64,000 nucleotides of DNA, taken from Actinoplanes regularis. Lineage in GTDB: Bacteria; Actinomycetota; Actinomycetes; Mycobacteriales; Micromonosporaceae. Location of the stretch: NCBI RefSeq assembly GCF_900188005.1, contig NZ_FZNR01000001.1, positions 868,001-932,000 of the forward strand, written 5' to 3'. Positions 46,658 to 55,100 of the stretch are shown here, piece after piece; positions within the stretch are counted from its first letter, which is position 1; the number at the start of each line of letters is the position of its first letter. The notes beneath the pieces are model-generated. The model was not told where the DNA came from and searched no databases. It saw only the letters and a list, made by a program, of their open reading frames with translations. Position numbers and translations under genes: made by a program.

Positions 46658-48004
46658 GTGACGGACATACCGCGCCGCGCGGCTTCCCGGACAGCCAAGC
46701 TGGCCGCTCTGCCCCTCGGCTTCGCCGGCCGCACCGCGCTGGGTCTCGGCAAGCGGGCCATCGGGATCGCCGCCGACGTCATCTCCGCGGACATCCAGCA
46801 GCGCACCGCCGAGCAGCTGTTCAGCGTGCTGGGCCAGCTCAAGGGCGGGGCCATGAAGTTCGGCCAGGCGCTGTCGGTCTTCGAGGCCGCGCTGCCCGAC
46901 GAGATGGCCGGGCCCTATCGACAGGCGCTGACCAAGCTGCAGGAGGCCGCGCCGCCGATGCCGGTGGCCAACGTGCACAAGGCGCTCGCCGAGCAGCTCG
47001 GTCCGGACTGGCGGGACAGCTTCGCCGAGTTCGACGACAGCCCGGCCGCGGCGGCCAGCATCGGCCAGGTGCACCGAGCGGTCTGGAAACTGCCGCCGGC
47101 CCGGAAGAACGGCAAGCCGAAGCTGCTGCCCGTCGCGGTCAAGGTGCAGTACCCGGGTGCCGGTGAGGCGCTGGTCGCGGACCTCAAGCAGCTCTCCCGG
47201 CTGGCCGGGATGTTCAAAATCATCCAGCCCGGGATCGACGTCAAACCGCTCCTCGCCGAGCTGCACGAACGCGTCGTCGAGGAGCTCGACTACGAGATGG
47301 AGGCGGAGACCCAGCGCGCGTTCGCCGCCGCATACCAGGGTGACCTGGACATCTTCGTGCCCCGGGTGGTGGCCGCCGCGCCCCGGGTGCTGGTCACCGA
47401 GTGGGTCGAGGGCACCCCGCTGTCGAGCGTGATCGCCGACGGCAGCGAGGCCGAGCGCGACCAGGCCGGTCGGCTGATGGCGATCCTGCACTTCTCCGCG
47501 CCCGGCCGGGCCGGCCTGCTGCACGCCGACCCGCACCCCGGCAACTTCCGAGTCCTCCCCGACGGCCGGCTCGGCGTGATCGACTTCGGCGCGGTGGCCC
47601 GGCTTCCGGAGGGCCATCCCGAACCGATCGGGCGGCTGGTACGACTGGCCCTGGCCGGGGACGCCCAGGCGGTCGCGGACGGGCTGCGCGACGAGGGCTT
47701 CATCCGGCGGGACGAGCCGATCGACGCGGAGGCGGTGCTCGGCTTTCTACGCCCGATGATCGAGCCCGTGGCGGTGGACCGGTTCCGGTTCACCCGGTCC
47801 TGGCTGCGCGGCGAGGCGACCCGGATCGCCAATCCGCGGTCACCCGCGTACCAACTCGGGCGCAAGCTCAACCTGCCGCCGTCGTACCTGATGATCCACC
47901 GGGTGACGCTGGGCTCGATCGGTGTCCTCTGCCAGTTGGAGGCGGAGGCCGCCTACCGCGAGATCCTGGAGAAGTGGCTCCCCGGGTTCGCCCCGGTCGC
48001 CTGA
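46658..48004 (+). CDS. ABC1/UbiB-family atypical kinase
   Basis: A 448-residue ABC1 (AarF/UbiB) protein kinase-like protein. KxGQ-type KFGQALSVFEAALPDE is near residue 68 and replaces the glycine-rich loop of ordinary kinases; the AAASIGQVHRA segment, ELDYEMEAE, and the catalytic HADPHPGNF with LGVIDFGAVA follow. Such kinases support quinone or lipid metabolism and bind ATP in an unusual pocket. Rv3197 of M. tuberculosis, which precedes whiB7 and uvrD2 as here, is a linked drug-tolerance factor. GTG at 46658. A strong terminator follows. Confidence 0.92.
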   Translation: MTDIPRRAASRTAKLAALPLGFAGRTALGLGKRAIGIAADVISADIQQRTAEQLFSVLGQLKGGAMKFGQALSVFEAALPDEMAGPYRQALTKLQEAAPPMPVANVHKALAEQLGPDWRDSFAEFDDSPAAAASIGQVHRAVWKLPPARKNGKPKLLPVAVKVQYPGAGEALVADLKQLSRLAGMFKIIQPGIDVKPLLAELHERVVEELDYEMEAETQRAFAAAYQGDLDIFVPRVVAAAPRVLVTEWVEGTPLSSVIADGSEAERDQAGRLMAILHFSAPGRAGLLHADPHPGNFRVLPDGRLGVIDFGAVARLPEGHPEPIGRLVRLALAGDAQAVADGLRDEGFIRRDEPIDAEAVLGFLRPMIEPVAVDRFRFTRSWLRGEATRIANPRSPAYQLGRKLNLPPSYLMIHRVTLGSIGVLCQLEAEAAYREILEKWLPGFAPVA

Positions 48005-48052
48005 CAAGCCGTTCCGCCCAGCGAACGCGTCCACAGCGGACGCCGAGTTCAG

Positions 48053-48095
48053 AATGACGAAAGGCCCGTCCACAAACGACGGGCCTTTCGTCATT
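48053..48095. terminator. Terminator after the ABC1 kinase gene
   Basis: An 18-bp stem (48053-48070 with 48078-48095) with a 7-nt loop and T-rich 3' arm lies between convergent genes; likely bidirectional. Confidence 0.85.
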
Positions 48096-48119
48096 TCCCA
48101 GGTAGCGGGTCTTTGGGGA

Positions 48120-48344
48120 TCAGTACCCGCCGACGCCGAGTTCACGGGCGGCCTGCTTGCGGCCTTCCATGGCGACTCGACGGGCGGAGCGGTAAGCCTC
48201 AGGTGCGGTGTCACTCTGAGGCCGACGCATTCGAGCCCTGGACAACGCCTCTTGGATAAGTCTCACTTTGACAGCTCCATTCGGGTGCACGTTCGCGGTG
48301 CTCGGCTTTCGGGTTTCGATCTCGGGGAGGGTCAGGTCGGTCAT
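48120..48344 (-). CDS. Small protein one base downstream of whiB7
   Basis: A 74-residue basic protein, MTDLTLPEIETRKPS..., whose start codon follows the whiB7 stop by a single base (TGA-G-ATG), implying translation coupling. The middle is helical with VRLIQEALSRARMR and YRSARRVAMEGRKQAAREL. No motif is recognised. Some Micromonosporaceae appear to carry such an ORF behind whiB7; that is from memory and needs a search. The lack of a clear ribosome-binding site of its own fits re-initiation. Confidence 0.6.
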   Translation of the reverse strand: MTDLTLPEIETRKPSTANVHPNGAVKVRLIQEALSRARMRRPQSDTAPEAYRSARRVAMEGRKQAARELGVGGY

Positions 48345-48345
48345 C

Positions 48346-48708
48346 TCAGGCCGCCAGCCGGACTGAGCTGCGGCTGTCGAGACCGTTCGCGGCGAGCCGC
48401 TCCTCGACCTCAACGGCCAGCTCGGCGTCGCGAGCAACGTCGGCCTTACGGGGCCGACCACGCGGCCGCTTGCGCGGAACCACGGCGCCACGCTCGAAGA
48501 TCTCGCCGCCCCAGACACCCCAGGGCTCGTTCCGCTCCACCGCGCCGGCGAGGCACTCGACGCGCAGCGGGCAGTCCCCGCAGAGCGACTTGGCCAGCTC
48601 CAGCTGGGCCGGGGAGTCGGAGAACCAAAGGTCCGGGTCGAACTTCCGACAGGGCAGGTTCGCCTCGATGTCGACGGTGATGTCGATCGGGGCCAGCGCC
48701 AGACTCAT
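48346..48708 (-). CDS. whiB7: WhiB7, antibiotic-resistance Fe-S regulator with AT-hook
   Basis: A 120-residue WhiB protein. Cluster cysteines are C20, C43, C46 and C52, followed by the diagnostic EPWGVWGG at 61-68 and a C-terminal AT-hook RPRGRPRK (81-88). WhiB7 (WblC in Streptomyces) binds SigA and activates genes for resistance to ribosome-targeting drugs. Its neighbours, ABC1 kinase and uvrD2, are those of M. tuberculosis whiB7. GAGAGAGGTGA lies upstream of the ATG at 48708. A terminator hairpin and an upstream ORF in its leader suggest transcription attenuation, as known for mycobacterial whiB7. Confidence 0.95.
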   Translation of the reverse strand: MSLALAPIDITVDIEANLPCRKFDPDLWFSDSPAQLELAKSLCGDCPLRVECLAGAVERNEPWGVWGGEIFERGAVVPRKRPRGRPRKADVARDAELAVEVEERLAANGLDSRSSVRLAA

Positions 48709-48794
48709 AAAGCCCGGTCACCTCTCTCTTTTCTCGATCTTCTGGATCGTCTTCCGGGGGGTCGTGCACCGGCTGGTGAGCCGGCAAAAAATTA

Positions 48795-48828
48795 AGGCCG
48801 CGGATCCCGGTTAGGGGTTCCGCGGCCT
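48795..48828 (-). terminator. Intrinsic terminator in the whiB7 leader (attenuator)
   Basis: On the minus strand, a 10-bp stem (AGGCCGCGGA/TCCGCGGCCT, loop 14 nt) is followed by TTAATTTTTT, the best rho-independent terminator tail in the window, 87 nt before the whiB7 start. A smaller hairpin (48843-48860) just upstream contains the stop codon of the leader ORF. Confidence 0.85.
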
Positions 48829-48853
48829 CGAGGTGAGCCGGAGGTCTGGTTTG

Positions 48854-49168
48854 TCAGACCGGCCTTCCTCGAGGCGGGACACCGCCACCATCCGTGTAGC
48901 GCTTGACGGAGATGGAGTCGCTGCCCTTGAACCCAGTGGTGCCATTGGTGCCAGTGCCGCCCAGCAGTCCTCCGGTAAGCACCGGCTCGACAGCCCATTT
49001 GCCCAGCTCGGCCTGGGACTGGCTGAAGACCTGGTGCGCCTGCGGAGCCAGGACCCGCTCAACGGCCAGCGGCGCCGACGGAGCGACGGCGACGGGCAGC
49101 AGAGCGGAGGGAGCGCAAACGGCAGACGGCAGCAAAGACGGACGCATCAGCATGGTGTTGATCCTCAT
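48854..49168 (-). CDS. Leader ORF upstream of whiB7
   Basis: A 104-codon ORF reading MRINTMLMRPSLLPSAVC and on, ending 25 nt before the attenuator hairpin. AGGAGG lies 8 nt before the ATG at 49168, a strong signal. The N-terminus is hydrophobic and proline-rich (SALLPVAVAPSAPLA), without known domain; the second half has a glycine-rich GGLLGGTGTNGTTG. It may be the upstream ORF whose translation status controls the attenuator, analogous to the short upstream ORF of mycobacterial whiB7, though it is longer. Coding nature is supported mainly by the ribosome-binding site and by position. Confidence 0.55.
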   Translation of the reverse strand: MRINTMLMRPSLLPSAVCAPSALLPVAVAPSAPLAVERVLAPQAHQVFSQSQAELGKWAVEPVLTGGLLGGTGTNGTTGFKGSDSISVKRYTDGGGVPPRGRPV

Positions 49169-49287
49169 CGTTGCCACCTCCTCCCATAACTTGCACTCGT
49201 AGTTTGATCTCGCCCGGGAAGGTTCCCCGGCAAGGTGTGCCCTGAGGCTATGCCTGCCCTACAGGAGAGGGCAAACGAATTAACGGA

Positions 49288-51441
49288 CTAGTTTTCAAAG
49301 TTTTCTCGACCAAGATCATCAAGGCTCGCCCCACCCACCAACGCGAAGACCGCGTCGCCGTACTGACCCAGCTTTCGCGGGCCGATCCCGGCGATGGCCA
49401 GCAGCTGGGCCGGATCGGTCGGGCGCCGCTCCGCCACGGCCACCAGGGTGGCGTCGGTGAACACCACGTACGCAGGAACTTTCAGCTCCGCCGCGGTGCT
49501 CGCCCGCCAGGCCTGGAGCCGCTGGAACAGCTCCTCGTCCATGTCGGACGGACAGGTGGGGCAGCGGCCCAGTTTCCGGTCGGCGCCGGCCAGCAGGGTC
49601 GCGCCGCAGATCCGGCACGACGAGACCTTCGGCACACGGCGGTCGGCCTTCCGGCCCCGGTCGCCGGCCAGGCCGGACGATCCGGCCCGCTCGCCCCCGC
49701 CGGAGCGCTCCAGCTGCGGCAGAAACCGGCACGGCCGGCGGGAGCGGCCACCCGGCGCCCGGGACTGACCGAGCGAGAGCCACAGGAGCTGCCGGGCCCG
49801 AGTCACCCCGACGTAGAGCAGGCGGCGCTCCTCCTCCAGCTGCTCGGCGGTCTTCGCGTACGTCGTGGGCAGCGTCCCGTCCGCCAGCCCGACCAGGAAG
49901 ACCGCGTCCCACTCCAGCCCCTTGGCCGAGTGCAGCGACGCCAGTGTGACGCCCGCCATGGTCGGCGCGTGCTGCTGCTCGGCCCGGCGGGCGAGCTCGT
50001 CGTTGAAGGCGGCGAGGGTGACCTCCCGCTGGACCCGGCCACCCTCACCGATCGGCAGGATCGCGGGCTCCGCGGCGTGCTCCTCGGCGAGCGTCACCAG
50101 CGCCGCCAGCGCCTCCCACTGCTCGCGGGCGGCCCCGCCGGGTGGCGGTTGCGACGGGTTCCAGCCGGTCGCGGTGAGGCCCTCGACGACCGCCTCGACC
50201 AGCGGCGTCTCGCCCGGGATGGAGCGCACCGCGGCACGCAGCGCGATCATCGCCCGCCGCACCTCGGCGCGCTCGAAGAACCGCTCGGCGCCACGGACCA
50301 CGTACGGAACCTGGGCTTCGGCGAGCGCCTCCTCGTACGCCTCGGACTGCGCGTTCGTACGGAAGAGCACCGCGATCTCGCTGGCCGGCGTGCCGGCCGC
50401 GATCAGTTCCCGGCACCGCCGGGCCACCGCGTTCGCCTCCCCCGGCTCATCCGGAAAGATCTTGAGCTCCGGCTCGGGGCCGGCCGGCCGCTGGCCCTCC
50501 AGCTCCAGCCGCAGTTTCGCCTCGGTGCCCCGGGCCTGCCGGATCACCGCGTTGGCCAGCCCGACCACCTGCGGCGTGGAACGGTAGTCACGGACCAGGC
50601 GGACCACCACGGCCTCGCGCCACCGGCGCGGGAAGTCGATCAGATATGACGAGGTGGCGCCGGTGAACGAGTAGATCGTCTGGCTGGCGTCCCCGACCAC
50701 GGTGAGGTCGTCCCGGCCGCCCAGCCACGCCTCGAGCAGCCGCTGCTGCAACGGGTTGACGTCCTGGTACTCGTCGACCACGAAATGCCGGTACTGCGCG
50801 CGGATCTGGTCGGCGACGTCCGGGTGCTCCTCGATCCCCCAGACCGCGGCGCGCAACAGGTCCTCGAAGTCGATCACGCCCTGACTGCGTTTGAGCGACT
50901 CGTAGGCGGTGAACACCTCGGCCACCCGGGCCGGCTCCAACGGGGGCTCACGTAGCGCCTTGGCGGCCGCGACGACGTACTCCGACGGTTCGACGAGGGA
51001 GGACTTGGCCCATTCGATCTCGCCGGCCAGGTCGCGGGCGACGGCGCGGTCGGCACGCACGCCGGCTCGGGCGGCGGCCAGGCCGACCACGCGGATCTTG
51101 CTCTCCATCAGCTCGGGCATGCCCCGGCCGTCGAGCAGGCGGGCGGCGAAGTAGCGCACCTGACGCAGGGCGGCCGCGTGGAACGTGCGGGCCTGCACGC
51201 CGCCCGCGCCGAGCGCGGTGAGCCGGCCGCGCATCTCGGCGGCGGCCCGGGCGGTGAAGGTGACCGCGAGCACATGCCGGGGGTTGATCTCGCCGGAGAG
51301 CGTCCGGTGCGCGATCCGGTGGGTGATCGCCCGGGTCTTACCGGTGCCGGCGCCGGCCAGGATGCAGACCGGGCCGGCCGGGGCCGTCACCGCCGTCCGC
51401 TGTTCCGGGTCGAGCCCGGCCAGCACCGCTTCAGTCCGCAC
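49288..51441 (-). CDS. uvrD2: UvrD2-type superfamily-1 DNA helicase with HRDC domain
   Basis: A 717-residue helicase. Walker A is AGAGTGKTRAITHR at about 30-43, motif II is VVDEYQDVNPLQQR, motif IV/V ASLHSAKGLEWDAVFLVG and motif VI LYVGVTRARQLLWLS. After the motor core comes a tetracysteine module (SCRICGATL ... GRCPTC) and a C-terminal HRDC domain, exactly the mycobacterial UvrD2 layout. It is an essential helicase in M. tuberculosis. GTG start at 51441, without a strong ribosome-binding site. The C-terminal coding bases are AT-rich and lie next to the likely whiB7 promoter. Confidence 0.94.
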   Translation of the reverse strand: MRTEAVLAGLDPEQRTAVTAPAGPVCILAGAGTGKTRAITHRIAHRTLSGEINPRHVLAVTFTARAAAEMRGRLTALGAGGVQARTFHAAALRQVRYFAARLLDGRGMPELMESKIRVVGLAAARAGVRADRAVARDLAGEIEWAKSSLVEPSEYVVAAAKALREPPLEPARVAEVFTAYESLKRSQGVIDFEDLLRAAVWGIEEHPDVADQIRAQYRHFVVDEYQDVNPLQQRLLEAWLGGRDDLTVVGDASQTIYSFTGATSSYLIDFPRRWREAVVVRLVRDYRSTPQVVGLANAVIRQARGTEAKLRLELEGQRPAGPEPELKIFPDEPGEANAVARRCRELIAAGTPASEIAVLFRTNAQSEAYEEALAEAQVPYVVRGAERFFERAEVRRAMIALRAAVRSIPGETPLVEAVVEGLTATGWNPSQPPPGGAAREQWEALAALVTLAEEHAAEPAILPIGEGGRVQREVTLAAFNDELARRAEQQHAPTMAGVTLASLHSAKGLEWDAVFLVGLADGTLPTTYAKTAEQLEEERRLLYVGVTRARQLLWLSLGQSRAPGGRSRRPCRFLPQLERSGGGERAGSSGLAGDRGRKADRRVPKVSSCRICGATLLAGADRKLGRCPTCPSDMDEELFQRLQAWRASTAAELKVPAYVVFTDATLVAVAERRPTDPAQLLAIAGIGPRKLGQYGDAVFALVGGASLDDLGRENFEN

Positions 51442-51446
51442 GATAG

Positions 51447-51473
51447 GGAATCATGACACCCCCGCCGGGTGTT
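51447..51473 (+). promoter_or_regulatory. SigR-type promoter of the mycoredoxin gene
   Basis: GGAAT (51447-51451, as GGGAAT with the base before), 19 bases, then GTT (51471-51473) fits the SigR consensus GGAAT-N18/19-GTT. It lies 52 bp before the mycoredoxin start, in the uvrD2/mrx divergent gap. Confidence 0.7.
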
Positions 51474-51524
51474 GTGCTGTGCGGCGCAGTGCCGTGTGAC
51501 CCGTATCTGAAGGAGCCCTGTCCG

Positions 51525-51767
51525 ATGCTGACCATGTACTCGACGTCCTGGTGTGGGTACTGCCACCGCCTCAAGTCGCAGCTCGACCGGGAAGGGATCG
51601 CCTACGAGGTCGTCGACATCGAGCAGGACGAGGCGTCGGCCGCGTTCGTGCGCAGCGTGAACGGCGGCAACCAGACCGTTCCCACCCTCAAGTTCGCCGA
51701 CGGCTCGGCGCTGACCAACCCGTCGATCGTGCAGGTCAAGCAGCACCTCGCCACGATTTCCGCCTGA
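51525..51767 (+). CDS. mrx1: Mycoredoxin (glutaredoxin-like, CGYC active site)
   Basis: An 80-residue thioredoxin-fold protein with active-site CGYC (C10 and C13, in STSWCGYCHRLK), cis-proline segment QTVPTLKFADG and the fold's C-terminal helix. Mycoredoxin reduces protein-mycothiol mixed disulfides in actinobacteria. AAGGAG at 9-nt spacing fixes the ATG at 51525, 72 nt inside the ORF. A SigR-type promoter upstream predicts induction by thiol stress. The M. tuberculosis counterpart Rv3198A is similarly placed next to uvrD2. Confidence 0.93.
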   Translation: MLTMYSTSWCGYCHRLKSQLDREGIAYEVVDIEQDEASAAFVRSVNGGNQTVPTLKFADGSALTNPSIVQVKQHLATISA

Positions 51768-51788
51768 TTGCGCCTGGGTTTTTCGCAC

Positions 51789-51820
51789 GAAAGGGGCCGT
51801 CCGGATGGACGGCCCCTTTC
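51789..51820. terminator. Terminator between mycoredoxin and PhyH genes
   Basis: Perfect 14-bp stem (GAAAGGGGCCGTCC and its complement) with a GGAT loop lies between the convergent genes. Confidence 0.85.
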
Positions 51821-51836
51821 TCATGCGCTCAGCGTG

Positions 51837-52718
51837 TCACGGAATGAGAGCCGGGATGCTGGAGTCGAGCAGGCCCCGCTCCTTGAGCGCGCCGTAGAGC
51901 GGCGTGCTCTCCGGGTAGTGGCCCCACTGGTGGTCGCCGTCGCCCTTGCCGAAGCCGCCGAGCAGCTGCTTCTGCACCTCGGTCTTGCCGTCCCATTCGG
52001 GACGGCTCGGCAGGTCGGCGACCTCGTCGCGGATGGCGATCCAGCGCGGGGTGTAGCCGAAGAACGCACCGACACGGGTGATGTCGGAGTAGTTGTCCGA
52101 GCGGGCGTGCCAGATGCGCCGGTCGAAAACGACCAGGTCACCCGGGTTGGCGGTGATCTGGACGGCACCCTCGGGCTGCGGCCACGGGACGCCACGGCTC
52201 GGCGGGCCGGGCAGCCAGTTGGTCTTGTGGCTGCCGGGCAGGACGGTGAAGTTGCCCCGGCCGGTCTCGCTGACGTCGGAGAACCAGTACGCCAGCTTCA
52301 CCGACAGCATCGGCCGCGGGTCGGTTTCGATCTCCCGGTTCTGGCGGCCGCCGTCCTGGTGCCAGTGCCACCATTCCTTCTGCTTCTCGTGCAGCTGCGG
52401 GTGCACATCGATGTGCGAGTGGTACACGTGGATGTTCCACCCGAGCAGCGACCAGATGTACTTGAAAGCCTTGGGGTGGTCGAGCAGGAAAGCCAGCTCG
52501 GGCACGTAGGCGATCGGCGAGAGCTGGTGCAGGGCGCCGGTCGCGCTCAGCTTGCCCTCGGCCTTGGCCTTCTCGTAATACCCCAGGATCGCGGCCCGAC
52601 CGGCCTCGATCTCGCTCTCACTCAGCACCGACGGCACGATGATGTATCCATCGCGGTCGAACGCCTCCCGCTCCTCCGCGGACATCGGCGTCCACGCCGG
52701 CGCTTCCACCTGGGTCAT
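51837..52718 (-). CDS. Phytanoyl-CoA dioxygenase family Fe(II)/2-oxoglutarate oxygenase
   Basis: A 293-residue non-heme iron dioxygenase. The iron facial triad is HWHQDGG (first H and D) with the distal histidine in RIWHARSDN; the arginine that binds 2-oxoglutarate is probably in TRVGAFFGY. EREAFDRDGYIIVP at the N-terminus is typical of PhyH proteins. Members hydroxylate small acids, antibiotics or ectoine; the substrate here is unclear. GAGGGG 6 nt before the ATG at 52718 decides the start. Confidence 0.88.
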   Translation of the reverse strand: MTQVEAPAWTPMSAEEREAFDRDGYIIVPSVLSESEIEAGRAAILGYYEKAKAEGKLSATGALHQLSPIAYVPELAFLLDHPKAFKYIWSLLGWNIHVYHSHIDVHPQLHEKQKEWWHWHQDGGRQNREIETDPRPMLSVKLAYWFSDVSETGRGNFTVLPGSHKTNWLPGPPSRGVPWPQPEGAVQITANPGDLVVFDRRIWHARSDNYSDITRVGAFFGYTPRWIAIRDEVADLPSRPEWDGKTEVQKQLLGGFGKGDGDHQWGHYPESTPLYGALKERGLLDSSIPALIP

Positions 52719-52803
52719 CGGATCCCCTCTCGTCTTTGTAAGCATGACGCACCGGGACCGTACCCAGGTTGCCTCCTAAACGAGAAATTCTCTGATCGGA
52801 CAC

Positions 52804-53787
52804 TCAAAAGTGATCATGGATACTCCGATCGAGCCATCTCTCGATGAGGTAGAACGCGATCGAGGACCGCATCGGCAGGCTCATCGGGACACCCGATTCC
52901 GGGTGAACGAAACCCCCGGCGATCATCTTGGCGATGTCCTCACGGGAGAACCAGTGCGCCTCGTCGATCTCCTCCGGATCCAGCCGTAGCGGCTGCGACG
53001 GATCGGCGGTCGCCAGGAAGCCCAGCATCAGCGAGCCCGGGTAGGGCCAGGACTGACTGCTCTCGTACCGCAAGGTGCTGATCTTGATCCCGACCTCCTC
53101 GCGGACCTCGCGGACGACCGCGGCCTCGGCCGACTCGCCGGGCTCGACGTAACCGGCCAGACAGGAGAAACGGGTCAGCCCGTCCGGGCCGCGACCCCAG
53201 CCGGAGTTGTGGCCGAGCAGGCACCGGCCGGCCGGGCCGGCCACGCCGTCGTGCACCAGCACGATCATCGCGGGGTCGGTGCGCGGCCACATCAGCTGGC
53301 CCTCGTCGTCGGCGCGGGCCCAGCCGGCCTCGACCGCGACGGTGGGCCGGCCCGAGCGGGGCGAGAAACGGTGGCTGGCGTGCCAGTTGGCGAGCGCCGC
53401 GGCGGCCGTGAAGATCCCGGCGTCGCGGTCGTCGAGCAGGTGCCCGATCTCGCGCAGCGTCACCGCACGCGCCCCCTCGGCCGTGGGCGGTGTGGTGTCC
53501 ATGGTCCAGAGCGGAGTGCCGTCGGTGTCCACACCGAGGAACCAGCGCTCCGCGTCGGGCGCCTCGCCGGACGCCACCAGGACCAGTGCGGCGCCGCCGT
53601 CGGCCCGGTCGGTGACCAGCGCCCGGCCGCCCCTGGCCAGGTCCACCACCAGGACCCGGCCGCGGGTCCAGGCCTCGGCGAGCCAGGCGTCGTCCTTGCG
53701 ACGCTCGGCGGCGCGGTCCAGGGAGGTCCTGGCCAACGGCGGGGTGCCGGGTTGCTCTCCCAGGTCGGGCTGCTCCGGGCTGGTCAC
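52804..53787 (-). CDS. nudC: NAD+/NADH diphosphatase (NudC)
   Basis: A 327-residue Nudix hydrolase. The Nudix box is GYVEPGESAEAAVVREVREE, followed after about 20 residues by SQSWPYPGSLMLGF, a variant of the SQPWPFPxS motif that marks NADH diphosphatases (S for P at one position). The central zinc ribbon of E. coli NudC is absent, as its four cysteines are missing in this region. NudC also removes NAD caps from RNA. GTG start at 53787, overlapping the second M16 peptidase stop as GTGA. Rv3199c of M. tuberculosis is the equivalent. Confidence 0.9.
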   Translation of the reverse strand: MTSPEQPDLGEQPGTPPLARTSLDRAAERRKDDAWLAEAWTRGRVLVVDLARGGRALVTDRADGGAALVLVASGEAPDAERWFLGVDTDGTPLWTMDTTPPTAEGARAVTLREIGHLLDDRDAGIFTAAAALANWHASHRFSPRSGRPTVAVEAGWARADDEGQLMWPRTDPAMIVLVHDGVAGPAGRCLLGHNSGWGRGPDGLTRFSCLAGYVEPGESAEAAVVREVREEVGIKISTLRYESSQSWPYPGSLMLGFLATADPSQPLRLDPEEIDEAHWFSREDIAKMIAGGFVHPESGVPMSLPMRSSIAFYLIERWLDRSIHDHF

Positions 53788-55100
53788 TGCGCGCCGCGCT
53801 CCACCGTGGTCAGCGTGGAGAGCTGGTCCTCGATCGCCGCGGCGTCGCCGAGGACCACGGTCACCGCGCGGGACGGGGCGAGGTGTTTCGCCGCGACGGC
53901 CGCGACCTGCTCCCGGGTGGCCGCGGCGAGTGCGGCCGAGTGGTCCCGCAGGTGCCCCAGCCGCAGGCCGAAGCCGGCGTAGACGCTGGCCAGACTGGCC
54001 AGCCCGGCCTGGGTCGACATGCCCAGGCGAAGGGTGCCGAGCGCGTACCGCCGGGCCTGTTCCAGCTCCTCCTCGCCGGGCGGGAGGCTGGCGATCCGGC
54101 CCAGCTCGTAGGTCGTCTCGAGCAGTGCCGGGCCGGTCACCTCGGTGGCCACGTCGGCCGCCGCGACCAGCGCGGAGCCGGCCGCGAAGTGCTCGACCAC
54201 CGAGTGCGAACCGTAGGTGTAGCCCTTGTCCTCGCGGATGTTCTCCACCCAGCGGGACGAGAAGTAGCCACCGAAGACCAGGTTGGCCAGGGCGAGCGCG
54301 GCGTAGTCGGGGTCGGTGCGGGTCAACGCGGGCAGCGCGATCCGCAGTGAGGACTGCACCGAGCCGGGCCGGTCGACCAGCAGCAGCGAGCCGGGCCGCA
54401 GCGCGGGGGTGGGCGGGATCTCTCCGTCGCGGGCCACCCCGGTCCAGCCGCCGAGCATCTTCTCCGCGACGTCGATGGCCTGCTCCGGATCGATGTCACC
54501 GACCAGGACCAGGGTCGAGCCGTCCGGACGCACCCGGTCGGCGTGCAGTTCGCGCAGGGCCTCCGGCTCGACCGCGTGGACCTCCGCCTCGGACGGGGTC
54601 TGCACCGCGTAGGGGTGGTCCACGAACATCCGCTTGAGCAGCGCGACCCGGGCCAGGTGCGACGGCTGGCTCAGGGCGACCTGGATGTGGTCGACGAGAC
54701 GCTCCCGCTCGGTCACCACCTCCTCGCCCGGGTAGGTGGCGTCGGTCAGCACCCCGGCCAGGATCTCCAGGGTCCGGCCCAGGCCGTCGGCGAGCGCGTT
54801 GCCGCTGATCTGCAGCCGGTCCGGGTCCAGACCGGCGCCCAGGCTGCCGCCGACCGCCTGGAGCTCGGCGGCGATGTCGAGCATCGACATCGAGCCGGTG
54901 CCGGTGAACAGCGCCTGGGACAGCAACGTGGCCGCGGCCAGCGGGGCGCGGCCGAACGGGACGCGCAGCCGCACCTCGACCAGCGGGACCGCGGCGCGAC
55001 GGATGGCGATCACGATCAGCCCGTTCGGCAGCTTGCGCTCGGCCTGCGGGGGCAGCGTCAACTCGGAGTCCGGAATCAGGTCCGGCAGGGTCTTCGTCAT
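53784..55100 (-). CDS. M16-family peptidase-like protein, non-catalytic partner
   Basis: A 438-residue M16 (pitrilysin/insulinase superfamily) protein. It keeps the fold's N-terminal ERKLPNGLIVIAIRRAAVP and RVPFGRAPLAAATLLSQAL, but the zinc motif H-x2-E-H of active M16 enzymes is absent. In bacterial M16 pairs the second subunit provides a substrate-binding arginine-tyrosine pair. The ATG at 55100 overlaps the first subunit stop as ATGA, so equal amounts are made. It is cytosolic by lack of signal. NudC follows, overlapping by 4 nt. Confidence 0.88.
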   Translation of the reverse strand: MTKTLPDLIPDSELTLPPQAERKLPNGLIVIAIRRAAVPLVEVRLRVPFGRAPLAAATLLSQALFTGTGSMSMLDIAAELQAVGGSLGAGLDPDRLQISGNALADGLGRTLEILAGVLTDATYPGEEVVTERERLVDHIQVALSQPSHLARVALLKRMFVDHPYAVQTPSEAEVHAVEPEALRELHADRVRPDGSTLVLVGDIDPEQAIDVAEKMLGGWTGVARDGEIPPTPALRPGSLLLVDRPGSVQSSLRIALPALTRTDPDYAALALANLVFGGYFSSRWVENIREDKGYTYGSHSVVEHFAAGSALVAAADVATEVTGPALLETTYELGRIASLPPGEEELEQARRYALGTLRLGMSTQAGLASLASVYAGFGLRLGHLRDHSAALAAATREQVAAVAAKHLAPSRAVTVVLGDAAAIEDQLSTLTTVERGAQ

